From: Mantis religiosa
Lineage: Eukaryota; Arthropoda; Insecta; Mantodea; Mantidae
Direction: 5' to 3'
Length of the DNA: 64,000 nucleotides
Assembly: GCA_030765055.1 (NCBI GenBank)
Contig: CM060958.1
Location: 113,506,972 to 113,570,971, forward strand
Below the pieces are notes generated by a model. The model worked only from the letters and a program-made list of their open reading frames with translations. It was not told the DNA's origin and ran no database searches. The translations under genes were made by a program, and so were the position numbers. Each line of letters begins with the position of its first letter. Position 1 is the stretch's first letter. Positions 13,040-25,400 of this stretch are shown here, piece by piece.

Positions 13040-13352
13040 ATTCTTGTTCCTCTATCCCTTTATGGCGGGCTTGAGGAACCAAAGCTCTGGATTATGATAG
13101 AGAACCAGGACGGGTGATCAGCCCGATGCCTGGTGTGAGGGTGAAGGAAGTGAATGATTGTGTGAGAGCGATATGAGAGATAGCAAAGATGATGATGGAG
13201 CAATTGGTGGAATGCTGGCAGGGGAAACCAGAGGATGCAGAGAAAAAATGCCCCAGCACTATGTTGTCTACCACAAATCTCACTTTGCAGTCACTTGGGA
13301 TCTAATCCGGGCTGCCTTGGTGATAGCTAAGCGGTCTAACCACTCAGACATG
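13040..13352 (-). repeat. tRNA-derived SINE, family B
   Basis: On the minus strand a tRNA-like head (GTGGTTAGACCGCTTAGCTA, then a decayed B box) is followed by a body ending in GGCATCGGGCTGATCACCCG. It matches 52085-52398 (minus) and, in part, 59281-59452 (plus). Confidence 0.8.
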
Positions 13353-13785
13353 GCGCAGCCGTGCAGCAGTGTTTACAGTTCCCAATAATTTAAATTTTCA
13401 GGCATTTTGTAAGCGAAGTGTACTTGCCTCATGCTTTGCAATTCGTTCATTCATTATTTTTTATCCTTACAACCAACCATCACAATAAAAAACAGCAAAA
13501 AGAAAAGACACTTTATTTTTCCTCCCTTCTTCTTATTAAAGCAGTTACAGAAATTCCTTTTTTTTTTGCCTTCTTATTGCATAAATGTAAAATTATTTGG
13601 ATGATATGCATCTAATTGTTTAATTTCAAGCTTTTTTTCTACCTTTAATGAATGAAAGAGACTTTACAATAAATAATCCACTCTTCATTTTAAAGCTACA
13701 TTACTTTGTCCACCAGACACGATTCCAACAATCACACGAATTCCTTTCTTGGAAGTGTTGAAAACAGTGTTGTTATGATAAATTA
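13353..13785. other. No feature recognised
   Basis: AT-rich; small frames only. Confidence 0.5.
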
Positions 13786-13838
13786 AATTTAAAGGTAGTC
13801 GATTAATGACACTAAACAACACTTACCTTTAAATTTTT

Positions 13839-13879
13839 CCAGAACATGTTTCAGAGACTTTGCCTCTATCCTCAGCCGG
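13839..13879 (-). ncRNA. Hammerhead ribozyme motif, intact core
   Basis: Reading the minus strand from 13879: CCGG (stem I), CTGAGGA (the CUGANGA core), an extra T, AGAG...CTCT (stem II, loop GCAAAGT), GAAA, a minimal stem III (AC/GT around AT), cleavage-site GTT, then CTGG closing stem I with one G-U pair. All conserved core positions are present. Predicted cleavage is between 13843 and 13842. PLE ends are known to carry such ribozymes; activity is inferred. Confidence 0.72.
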
Positions 13880-13882
13880 CCA

Positions 13883-14406
13883 TCGATAAATTCAAAAATG
13901 TCTTCAAAAAACAAAACATTCAACTAGCACCAGTCAACCATTTCTCCTTGAAAAACCTAATTTGCTCAAACATCAAAGATGCCATTCCATCTAACAAAAA
14001 ATCTGGTATATATCAAAGTGAATGCAGTGACTGTAGTCAAATTTATATTGGAAAAACCAAAAGAAATTTAGAAACAAGAGCAAAGGAACACTTCAGAAAC
14101 ATAAAATATAAACAATTAGAAAAATCAGCAGTTGCCACACATTTTTGGGAAAAAAACCACAACATAAATCCAGAACCAAAACTACTAAAACATACATCAG
14201 GAAAACAAGAACTATCCACATGGGAACAAATCTTCATTTCAAAAAATAGGAACAAAGTATTCAATTTCGACATCCCCCAGAAAGATTTGTTCAGCAAGTT
14301 CCTCGAACTGCCACCAGAGGAAACCTGTGACAAAATATTGTCAACTACACCAATGAGAACCAGCCGATGGCCGGCTGAGGATAGAGGTAAAGTCTTTATA
14401 ATTTAA
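13883..14406 (+). pseudogene. PLE GIY-YIG endonuclease fragment
   Basis: The continuous frame 13846-14406 begins in the inverted tail, so its first dozen residues are not PLE protein. From FKNVFKKQNIQLAP it follows the linker between reverse transcriptase and nuclease, then SGIYQSECSDCSQIYIGKTK (GIY-YIG motif), RNLETRAKEHF and AVATHFWEKNHNI. The PLE nuclease would nick target DNA to prime reverse transcription. The reverse transcriptase is missing entirely. Confidence 0.88.
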
Positions 14407-14417
14407 AGAGTAGATGG

Positions 14418-14458
14418 CCGGCTGAGCATAGAGGCAAAGTCTCTGAAACATGTTCCGG
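14418..14458 (+). ncRNA. Hammerhead ribozyme motif with a G8 substitution
   Basis: The architecture matches the copy at 13839-13879 (CCGG stem I on both sides, AGAG/CTCT stem II, GAAACATGTT), but the core reads CTGAGCA, changing the catalytic G8 to C, so it is probably inactive. Just upstream (14371-14392) a duplicated half-motif still has CTGAGGA but lacks the GAAA half. Confidence 0.6.
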
Positions 14459-14520
14459 AAAAATTTAAAAGTAAGTGTTGTTTAGTGTCATTAATCGACT
14501 CCCTTTAAATTTAGTTAATC

Positions 14521-17500
14521 ACATGAATGCTTAACCTCATGCAAAGGACAGCAACTAGCTATCCCCAAGCGTTGTTGTGAGCGAAGTACGAAGAGGAGAG
14601 TAAAGGGGAGCGGAGGTATAGAGATGTGACTGCGGCTCCGTGTAACCTGGCCCAACATTCTGCTTTGGACAGAGTGACTGGCAGAGTTGTCATGTAAAAT
14701 ACTGCGGGTTGTAACTTTCAGTAGCCATTAAGAATTGTGGTATAATAAACAATTGTATGCAATGATTATTACAATTGAATAAAATATAAAATAATGTTTT
14801 TCTTCAAATTGATCTTATTCATTGGGGTGTGTCCCCTCTCGTCCTTAATGATATTCTGCCCCTACACTGAACTTTTTAAAATAATTATATGCCAATTTTT
14901 TTTATTCTTAAAGTCCTTGTCTCAAAAGAATTTAAATATACAGATAACAATTATATACACATTGAAACATATTAAAATATTTACATACCAACAGTTATTC
15001 ACATTTGTAACTTAAATACTTATCTGAAAATAATAGAAATAACCACATAAATGACCATTTTTATTTTTATTAATATAACATATAATTCAGGTAAAGTGTA
15101 AATCTATCAGTTGCATGCAATTCACTAATTTATTCTTGTTTCATATGATCGAGAATTCAATATTAATTAATGAAGAATGATCTTAAAAATTCTTTAAAGT
15201 GTAAAATTACGGTCAGTGTCTGAATAAATAAGTTGTGATATACGATTGTACTCACTTTATTAATGCTTCCAAGTGTAAATAGTGATTTGTGTAAGTTAGT
15301 AGTAATCTTGATATTGTAAAAAAGTTATAAGAGAAAGTTGTAAAATTGTGTAATACTTTTCCAAATATTTTGACGATACCTATAATTCTGTATGAATTCC
15401 TTGGCTAATAAATAAATAAATGAAAATATTTAGAACTCATATACACAAGAGCAACTTTGTTCATTTTAATGCCTTCTTTCAGTGCATTCTTGTTTAAATA
15501 ACAATAATGTAAGTAAATAAATACTATAAATGTATTTAATTATGTGCATTGATTGCTAATCTTCTGTATCCTGCGGGATATATTTGCGAATTTCACTTGA
15601 ACGTGGCGCTTTCTATCGTTTGCTGCGTTGCTGAAGGGTAGCCAACATAGGAATGACAAACACTACGATGTTTTAGGGATCCGAAGGGTAAACTGTGAGA
15701 ACTGGTATTTTCTGAATCAAAAGTAAATAATGTATACTATTTTGGAACATCGGATTTAGTTTATTATGTACTGTCGTCATTCTGCTGTTGTGGCCGCAGA
15801 GCTTTACTCCTAGAGTTATAAAAAGAAGTCCCTCAGGTACGCTTTTCTGTTCAGCCCCAATTCCGCGCCAACGTGTTTTTCACTCATATTCCAAATGGTC
15901 ACAATTCGTGAACATTTTACCATGCATTTTTTCATTTATCCTGTTAAGAAGCATCACAGAAGCTAGTGTACTACAACCCTACAACTGTAAACATTCCTGA
16001 TCTAGCAACATTTCTCTAGCGTTGGCGCTATAGTCCTTGTGTGTTTATTACGGGCACAATTACGGGTAAATAAGTACTTATCGCCCTCCACGGACTTGAA
16101 CAACCACGGTGCACAACTGAATACGCATGCGTCAGCATTATGCGCGGACGAGAGACAAATATTAAGGTTGCTTTGTTTACTTGCGTTATACTTAATACCG
16201 GAATCTAGCTCTTATTCAACCATTTTCTCCAATAATGAAGTTTTCTTGAAAATGTCTTACTAAGGAATCAAACAAGTTGTAAAAAGCTGCTCTTGACTAA
16301 TCTGTTTTCCTCTAAGTCCTAGAAGCCAATCCATAAAACATAAACAGAAAAGAAAAAAAGCCTTATATGTTGGTTTCATCAATGACAAAATTCTGTCTTA
16401 TACCTATCTTCATGATTAAATTTAAATATTTCACATAGTGACATTGGTCTTTCAAGCTCTATGATATTTGTTCAGTTTTAGATCTGAATGGATTCAAGTT
16501 TTGATTTCGGACCACATTAAGTTTTTCATTTGTTCTAAATAAAAAAAGTGCAATCTAACTAGTAAACAATAGGTTTCAACGCTGAATCTTATTGACTCTA
16601 TTTTCTAAAGTTTTTTGCCAGACCTTTTATTCTTCCAGGCTCCGTGGTAGAGCACTTAAAGCAACATTTTATTCTAGAAATATTGCAGCTTAGGCTTACC
16701 ATCTTTAAGTTGTTCTTGGACAGATTCTCCCAGTCTTCGGTATGATGCCTCCAACTTAATGTAAACTGCATGCCACTTCTAATGCACTTTGCTCAGAATT
16801 GTTTACTTGTTCACAGTTTCTTGTAATTCACTTTTTAGGATGCACTTGACTATTCACATAGCAAAGAATCACTATCAATTCTTTTGTCGCTTAATTCCGA
16901 TGAAGTATCTCGAGTAAGTCGTTCTAGATCATTTGCATTGACTATTAGTACTCGATTTATGCTTGTCGTGTAGTTATCGTGCATTAAATCTGAAAGGTTG
17001 GCAATAGAAACGCGTTATAAGCTATGCATCACAAGGTAAAGATTTCGTAGCTAAACCAATACAATAATAATTTTAAATATATGTGTTGATAACCTTTATC
17101 ACCCTCCTGGTGTAAAATAAGCTTATCCTCCTTCCAAACTGAATGGCAGCCGCAGTTCTTCTTTGCAGCGTTTGTAACAGCGTGTCGCCTATTCTTTTTG
17201 TTACATTTTATCATGTAACATTTATTCTTCGTTTAAAGCTCTACAACCTGTATTTTTCTAACCAAATTGCTCTCACTGCGACCTTCCGGTCGGTCTTGAA
17301 GGTGCTTTTTTACCCGTACTCATGCGAATTCAAAAGGGGAGCATCTTAGACTAAAGCGTAAAGTGGATGAGGGGAAAGAAAGTATACTTTGTTGCCATTA
17401 TTACGGACACTTTTCGCGGTGGAGAGCTTTTTTGCATCACTAGAATTCTCAAGACGATGCATTAATTCCTTGCACTTTTTCTCTTCTATTTCAGGCTAAA

Positions 17501-17560
17501 TAGGTAACTTACATGGTTCTCAGTATCCCAGGTTATAACGGACGTGAAATACTGCTCAAT
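14521..17560. other. Three kilobases without a recognised gene
   Basis: AT-rich sequence with only small, unconvincing frames. A GC-richer stretch near 16010-16160 has no frame or repeat that I recognise. Confidence 0.45.
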
Positions 17561-17720
17561 TTTGCTCAGAGGCCTCTTTATAACACCTGAGCTTCTTTTA
17601 CATGCCGTAAATCTACCACACGGGACCACCGGCTTTACTTCGTTTCCGAAGGAAGCCATGCTAAGGACTTTTACTCCCGAAATTGAACTCGCGACCTTAG
17701 ATTACCCCTAGACTGTATAG
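17561..17720. repeat. Repeat-like GC-richer fragment
   Basis: Different in composition from its flanks, with a B-box-like complement (GAAATTGAACTCGCGACCTT) near 17678. It may be part of a SINE or LINE end. No second copy is in the window. Confidence 0.35.
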
Positions 17721-17776
17721 GACGACACTTTGAGCGAGTCTATGTTTATGTTATATATGTTAGTATCCTGTTTACT

Positions 17777-18935
<1,159 letters not shown>

Positions 18936-19164
18936 GTCAAGTGCATCACAAGTTACGTGAGCTTGCACATTGTGCTGCATTAACACTCAGTGAATATGTT
19001 TCAAGTTTTAAAAGTAGTTTAACTTTCGAAGTGGTTCTTGAAATACCAGCTACTGCTTCTATTTAATCAACAAAAAAACGTTAATTTCCTAGTGTTTCAG
19101 TTATGTGATTTTTAAAACCTTTAAAAAAAAACAGAAGCAGAAGATAAAATAAGTCAAAATTAGA

Positions 19165-19360
19165 TAATTAACGGTCAATCGGCACGCATATTTACAAGTG
19201 GCGACACAACACTTGCCAATCGTATTGAGCGCGCTGCGTGGTGTGCAAAGCGCATGTGCGTTCGGATAGCAGACGACGCGACAGTGCCGGTGTGTGCAAG
19301 AATAGTCTGCGGTGTGTTGTAAGAGGCGAAATTTTTGTGTTGAAGTGGGCTTTAATCAGA
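19165..19360 (+). promoter_or_regulatory. Likely promoter and 5' UTR of GMPR
   Basis: A CpG-rich segment (19195-19330) in otherwise AT-rich sequence, directly upstream of the start codon at 19361. No TATA box is evident. The position and composition suggest a housekeeping-type promoter. Confidence 0.5.
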
Positions 19361-19447
19361 ATGCCGAACATAATAAATGAAATAAAATTGGACTTCAAAG
19401 ATGTGCTTCTTCGACCAAAAAGAAGTACACTGAGAAGTAGGGCGGAT
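19361..19447 (+). CDS. GMPR: GMPR coding exon 1
   Basis: Begins MPNIINEIKLDFKDVLLRPK and ends ...SRAD; donor GTAGGT at 19448. Using this donor rather than the GT four bases on keeps frame with exon 2. It is followed by a 117-bp intron. Confidence 0.93.
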
Positions 19448-22400
19448 GTAGGTTCAAAAGTTATTTACTTTAAAACTGACCTACATAGACAATCTGCATT
19501 GCGTTGGTTAAGACGATCACATGTGCTTCTCAATCCATGTATAGTGTGGTTTGTCTATTTTCAGGTGGACCTGTTTCGGGAGATAAAATTTAGAAATTCC
19601 AAACAGAGTTATAAAGGAATCCCAGTTATAGCCTCAAATATGGATACAGTTGGTACTTTTGAGATGGCAAAAGCGATATCTAAGGTTAGTACCTGGCCCA
19701 ATGGCAAAGAAAATTAACGCGAGTGAGAGGGAAGGGGTAGGTCTCGTGCGGTCTCGTGACAGTCACCCGACTGGTACGGTGGAGACAACAGAAAAGCAGT
19801 TAAGACAGCTTCCAATTGTATGCTGAATGACATATAAGTTATCACCAATCTGTTTCTTTCATGCAATGCGTTGAAAATGAATATCCTCACATCACAAGCT
19901 AATGTTATGGTACCAAACATAAACACACTGTGTTCGTAACACGAAATACAATACAACAAATGTTAATAGTTTTGCCCAAATTTTATATAACTGTATCTGT
20001 GATTGAAACGTTATTTAAACTTTAACTATCATCATTGTCATTTCTTTAAAAACATTCAGAGCTAGTAAATTTCATTGCTCTAAATATGAATGTTGTGAAA
20101 ATCAAGAGCCAAATTATTTATTGAGCTATAATATGTGTGCATTTCCTTTAGTTCTTAATAAAGAAGCTGAGCTTCACAAATGGACCTTTTACCCATTATA
20201 AAGTCTAGTAATTTGTCAGCTACAAATAAACATCAGTAGGTAATCTCGGTTTTCCTAGAAGAAAAAAACCAGTTCTTTATAATGACAGAAAACCTTACAT
20301 TACCTATTTAACTTAATGTTTTATCTTATTTAAACTTACAATTGAAGTCTATTAATACCAAAATAAGCATGAATGTCATTTGCTTAAAGATAACATAATG
20401 TTAAATTGCATATCAATATTATAGGTTAATACTTGACACAATTTAAAATTAACAAATATTACATTATATTAATATTAGTTATAAACAAGATTTTAAAACT
20501 GTCAAAACCTTGCACATAAGATGCATAATTTAGCACATAAAAAGCATATAGCACAGTATTATACAGATATGTTATCCATAATATGGATAATATATGTGCA
20601 GCATGTATATGCATACCAGTTAGAATTATGATGTACATAAATAAAAATAAGCTTGCAAACTAAGTTATTTAATTTAACCTGGTATAAACAAATGTTATTT
20701 CCCTACTGCAAAGTACTATACTCTATCCAGAAATAAAGTATTTTTAGAAAAAGTTTCATATCTGCATGTGTGCATCATGCTCTTCACAGATGCCCAGTTG
20801 TTAATTTTGTTGTATGCAATAATGTATTGTTCTGATGTAGAATTCTTTTTCCACTTGAGCATTTCTGACAAACTTTTGCACAAAAATGTGCAGTAAACTG
20901 ACACTTCTGTACCAATTGCAGTAATACTTCTATATATCTTGAGTAGTAATAGAGAAAAACTAGTGGCATCTTCCCAACACTGTGAATCTGTCAAATGTTT
21001 GTATACTTCTGTTGTGTTCTTTTTGAAAGACCCATATTGACTTTATTTCAGGATCATAACAATAAATCCAAGATTCATCACCAGCAACAGTACTTCAAAC
21101 CAGATTTAAAGTGCCACCTTGGGATTTTTCCAGATAATTTCTGCAGCAATCAATAAGTTGTTTTGAATCAGTAGTCAATTTATGTGGAATCTATCAACAA
21201 AAGTTTTCCTACTTTTAACTGTTGCAGTGAAATATTTTGGATTTGACTCACATCATTAGCTAATGAGGCCTTAACAAAATTCATCACTAAGGAAAAACTG
21301 AATTATTTCTTATTCACTGTACCAATAATAAATTGTTGTTTTGATGGAACTTGTTCACCAAATGCATTTCTTGGCTGATCTTCACGTTGTTAGGCATTAT
21401 TGATGATTTAAAGTTGTAAAAAATCATAGCCAAAAGATATTCTTTAGTGAAATTCATTCTGGAGTAAACAGAAAGTCTTTAAATGATAATTAACAGTAGG
21501 AGCAAATGGAACAGATTATGCCGCAGTCAACTTATCTTTGTTACCAAGTAGGTTGGCTCAGGCAGTTTTGTCTGTAGCTCATATTCAGGAGGTTCAGGTT
21601 GAATTCCTGCAGCATGCATTTTTTTTTTTTTAAAGGGTTTCCTTGGGTTGCCAGATGAATGCTGGATAGGTTAGTTACATTCCCCGAACTTCCTGTCTTC
21701 CATTTCATCTCCATTATCATTTCACATCATCTCTCATCTGATGGACTAGTTCATGGTATTAGTGTCGGCGGGAGTCTCGCCGCTGCATAGCAGGATGATA
21801 TGCTCCTGGTAAGCACTTCCTCCTCTGTAAGGGCAGTCTCTGGGCCACCTGGTAGCTGTTTCAGGACTGCAGTGGATGGAATACTGGCTGTATTGTGCTT
21901 CTGGGGAGTTTGCAACTGCTCAATCATAGGGACCCTGCCCTCTGCACTGTCGTAACTCAGAAAATGGGATGGCTGCCCTCTGTCTTCTCTCGTCTCATCC
22001 TTCCTCCTGGGGATATCCCCTTTGGGGTATAGGTATGATAGACCAAGACTGGAAGTATGTGCAGAGTCCTCTCCATAGCATAATCCAAAATCCTTTCCAG
22101 TCTGCTCATAAAAGTTCCAGTTCCAGTTTTTTTAAAACATGGCATTTTAAAAATGTTCAACTCATCCTTGTAATATATTTCTCACCAAAAGTGATTTTGG
22201 AGATGTTCAACTGCATTTTTGCTTTAACTGTTATATTCTTGGTTATAGTGTGACGATTATTATATTTATTTGAACATGCATTCATTCATGTGTGTTTGGA
22301 GGAGTTTAGTAACACTGACATCAAAATTAATCATAAAAAGTATTTGTAGTCGGTTTATTGACACTTGTCACTTTTTTATATTTGATTTATTGATTCATCC

Positions 22401-25400
22401 ATTAAAACATGTACATGTTATAGGACACGTCAAATTAAAAACTAAGAACTAAAAACTAAGTACAATATTTATAATTAAGGTAGCTAACTAAATATTTACA
22501 AATTTAAAAATTCATCCACGCTGTAGAAGCTATTGGCTCTAAGGAAGTTTAATAACTCTGAGGGGCTAGTTCCAAAGGCCATTGTCTCCATTTTCAACCT
22601 CTCTCCAACTAGCATCTGTTGTCTGCTCTCCTCTCTCTGGTAGTAGAACTATGAACTTCTTTGTCAAATTATCTACTGGTGGGATTTCAAAGTTCATTAC
22701 ACAGTCCTTATTTTTCCATAAGAATGTGTTCTCTCATGTTGTTAGTTTATTTTGGTTTATCACCTCTTGAACGTGAGGCAGACATGCTACGATCCACGCT
22801 GCCGAGGCGGGCAGTGCTGACTTGTTCTCAGTGACAAGCTGACAAGAATGAACAACTATACTCCTGCCGTCCTAAGAAGCACACTTTCCTGTGAGCAATT
22901 TCCACGAACAAAACCTACAAAACAAAACCTACTGGTAAGCTACTCTTGTGCATACAACTTACTTGAATGTAATATGGCATAACACATGGGCAAAAGTGTC
23001 ACTGTTGTCTGTCACGCTTGTGCACGTGGGTGCGGAGTAATACAAAAAGTGTGTTTCTTAAGACGGATGCAGTATAATGCAACATTTCTCCCATATGCCA
23101 CTATTATATAACTGATTATAACAGTCTGAAGTTATTTAAAATAATAACTTGCTTGGTTATTTTTTCTGAACTTTTATTCTTTGTTCCTAAGTAATAGCTT
23201 ACTATCCTACACCTCTTGTCTATGTGTTTACCTCTAACTACTTCATCCCCTCTAGTCTGCTCTACATACTGGCTGATAGCATGCTTAGGAGTTTATAAAA
23301 TCCTTGGAAATCCATGGTCGGTCATGGTAATATTGCCAAACACTTCACTAAGTGAAATGCTTGCAAACAAAGATTGAGATCAGTACATTCATGTGAAAAT
23401 GTGCATAAATTTTTACTGAAGCTAGTGATATCATCTTTATGATGATAATGCATTATAATTACCTGACAAGTCCCTGTCACTAGACACACACCATGCAAGT
23501 GTCATTTGAAAGGTAATTTTTCACTGACTGTAATCTCTTACAGTAACAGCAGTCTGTGCATGTTACCACAGTTGTCACAAATTCACTAGAATAGCACTTT
23601 TTGTCACAACAGAACTATATTTGCTGACTCTCTCATGTACTCATTACATTCTTGCTTCGCAACAGCACTCACTAATATATCTGTGGAAAATTTCCACTCG
23701 GTTTCAGAACATTCAAGTGCAAGAAATATTCAAGGATTTTAATTATCTGCGATTGCACTTATTGTACCTATTTTAATTATTTCTTTGTGTTCCAATTACC
23801 TAATGTCAAGCTCACAATAACCTTGCTCCATAATCACAATATATTCATGAAATTAATATTTAACAGAACATATCAGGCAAGCTTTAGTGGACAGTTTCAA
23901 AAGAAGAAAATATATTACAGAAACTTGAAGCACATATTTTTGTTTCAGCATGGCTTGTTTACAACAATCCATAAGTATTACACTCTGGAGGAATGGAAAG
24001 AATTTGCAGAAAACAACCCAGAATGCCTGCGATATGTGGCAGCATCTTCTGGAACAGGCCAGGGAGATTTTGAAAGACTATCTCAAATCTTGGTTGAGAT
24101 TCCTGGGGTGACATACATTTGTCTGGATGTAGCAAATGGATATTCACAACATTTTGTTGAATATGTCCGCAAAGTTCGAGCTACCTTCCCATCCCACACA
24201 ATCATTGTAAGTACGTAGTATATGTGAATTATTATAACAGCTAATCCAGATACACTCTTGTTTGATTTACCAAGTATATACAGTAGAACCTCATTTACCT
24301 GGATCAGCTGGGACCAGAACCAATCCAAAATAATGAAAATATTTACCTGGATCAGCTGGGACCAGAACTGATCCAAGATAACGAAAATCCAGGTTATCCA
24401 GAGAATGATGGAAAAATGATAAAAATACATGCAGGGGAAGACCATGTAATTTGAACCACTTAACTTTAAGCACTAATAACTGTACAGTATAACTTCAATA
24501 GGGTCCTCAAATTGCTTTAATACAATAATAAGAGGAAGTTATAACATATGGGAATATACAGATTTTAGTCGCAGCAACATAATTTGCAAATTGCAAGTCT
24601 AATATTTTTCCTAAGGCATGTATTTTGGACCAGGGGTGTGCAATTTGGTCTGATAAGGTATGTAAATTGTACCGCTACATAATACATTTATAACCCACTC
24701 ATGTGCTAAAACATTAGCTTTTATTGACTGAAATGCACTATAAAGGTTGATTTAGCTCTTGAATAATCATTATATATACTGCTAACATTGCTCAGAATAT
24801 TGAAGTGAAGTAAATTAAGTTTGACTAATCAATATAAAAATGCCATACACACTATTATTATACTCCAGTTCTTTGTCCCAATTTAAGGTGAGCTTCACTG
24901 CTTACTCCAAAATGCACCTGTCACCAAAGTAATAAAGAGAAAAATTCATATCGGCACACTCTTCATGAGACCACCCTTTGCATTTATCGCACTGTATCCA
25001 ATCTTCCTCGCATACTATACAGCAGGTCTTTTCAGAGCTTTTGATTCCCTCTATTTCAAAATTAATCTTCTTTTTGCCCTTGACTCCAGATATATTAGAA
25101 AGCATTGCAAGTGTTTCTTTATGAGGTGTTGTTGTCAGGATCACACCTGAAGCCCTTAAATTTGCAAGCTTCTCGTGTTGTCATCTGAAAAGTTACACAA
25201 TTTACATGGTGTGCAACAGAAATAGTTATAAAAATGATCATTTACTACAATAACTTAAGAACACTATTAAATTTTAGATGAGTCGCATTTTTTAACACAT
25301 CTGCTTCACTTTCGTACCTATTTTGAGGACATGTTTCGCAAATCTTCGCTTGCATCTACGGCTCTTGTGCGACTGACGCTAGATCCAGCGGTGTGGGTAA

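Larger units (their letters stand above)
13786..14520 (+). mobile_element. Penelope-like element unit with inverted terminal segments
   Basis: A truncated PLE body (13883-14406) is bracketed by the same tail sequence in opposite orientations: 13786-13882 (minus) and 14407-14520 (plus). Both tails share CCGGCTGAG..., GAAACATGTT and GTGTTGTTTAGTGTCATTAA. Inverted copies joined through their ends are characteristic of PLE insertions. The outermost TTAAATTTA on each side could be a short target duplication but is palindromic and therefore ambiguous. Confidence 0.8.

Noticed and set aside
19448..19460. Alternative GMPR exon 1 donor at GTTC (19452)
   Set aside because: Using it breaks the frame with exon 2, while GTAGGT at 19448 keeps it and restores the conserved ADVDL.
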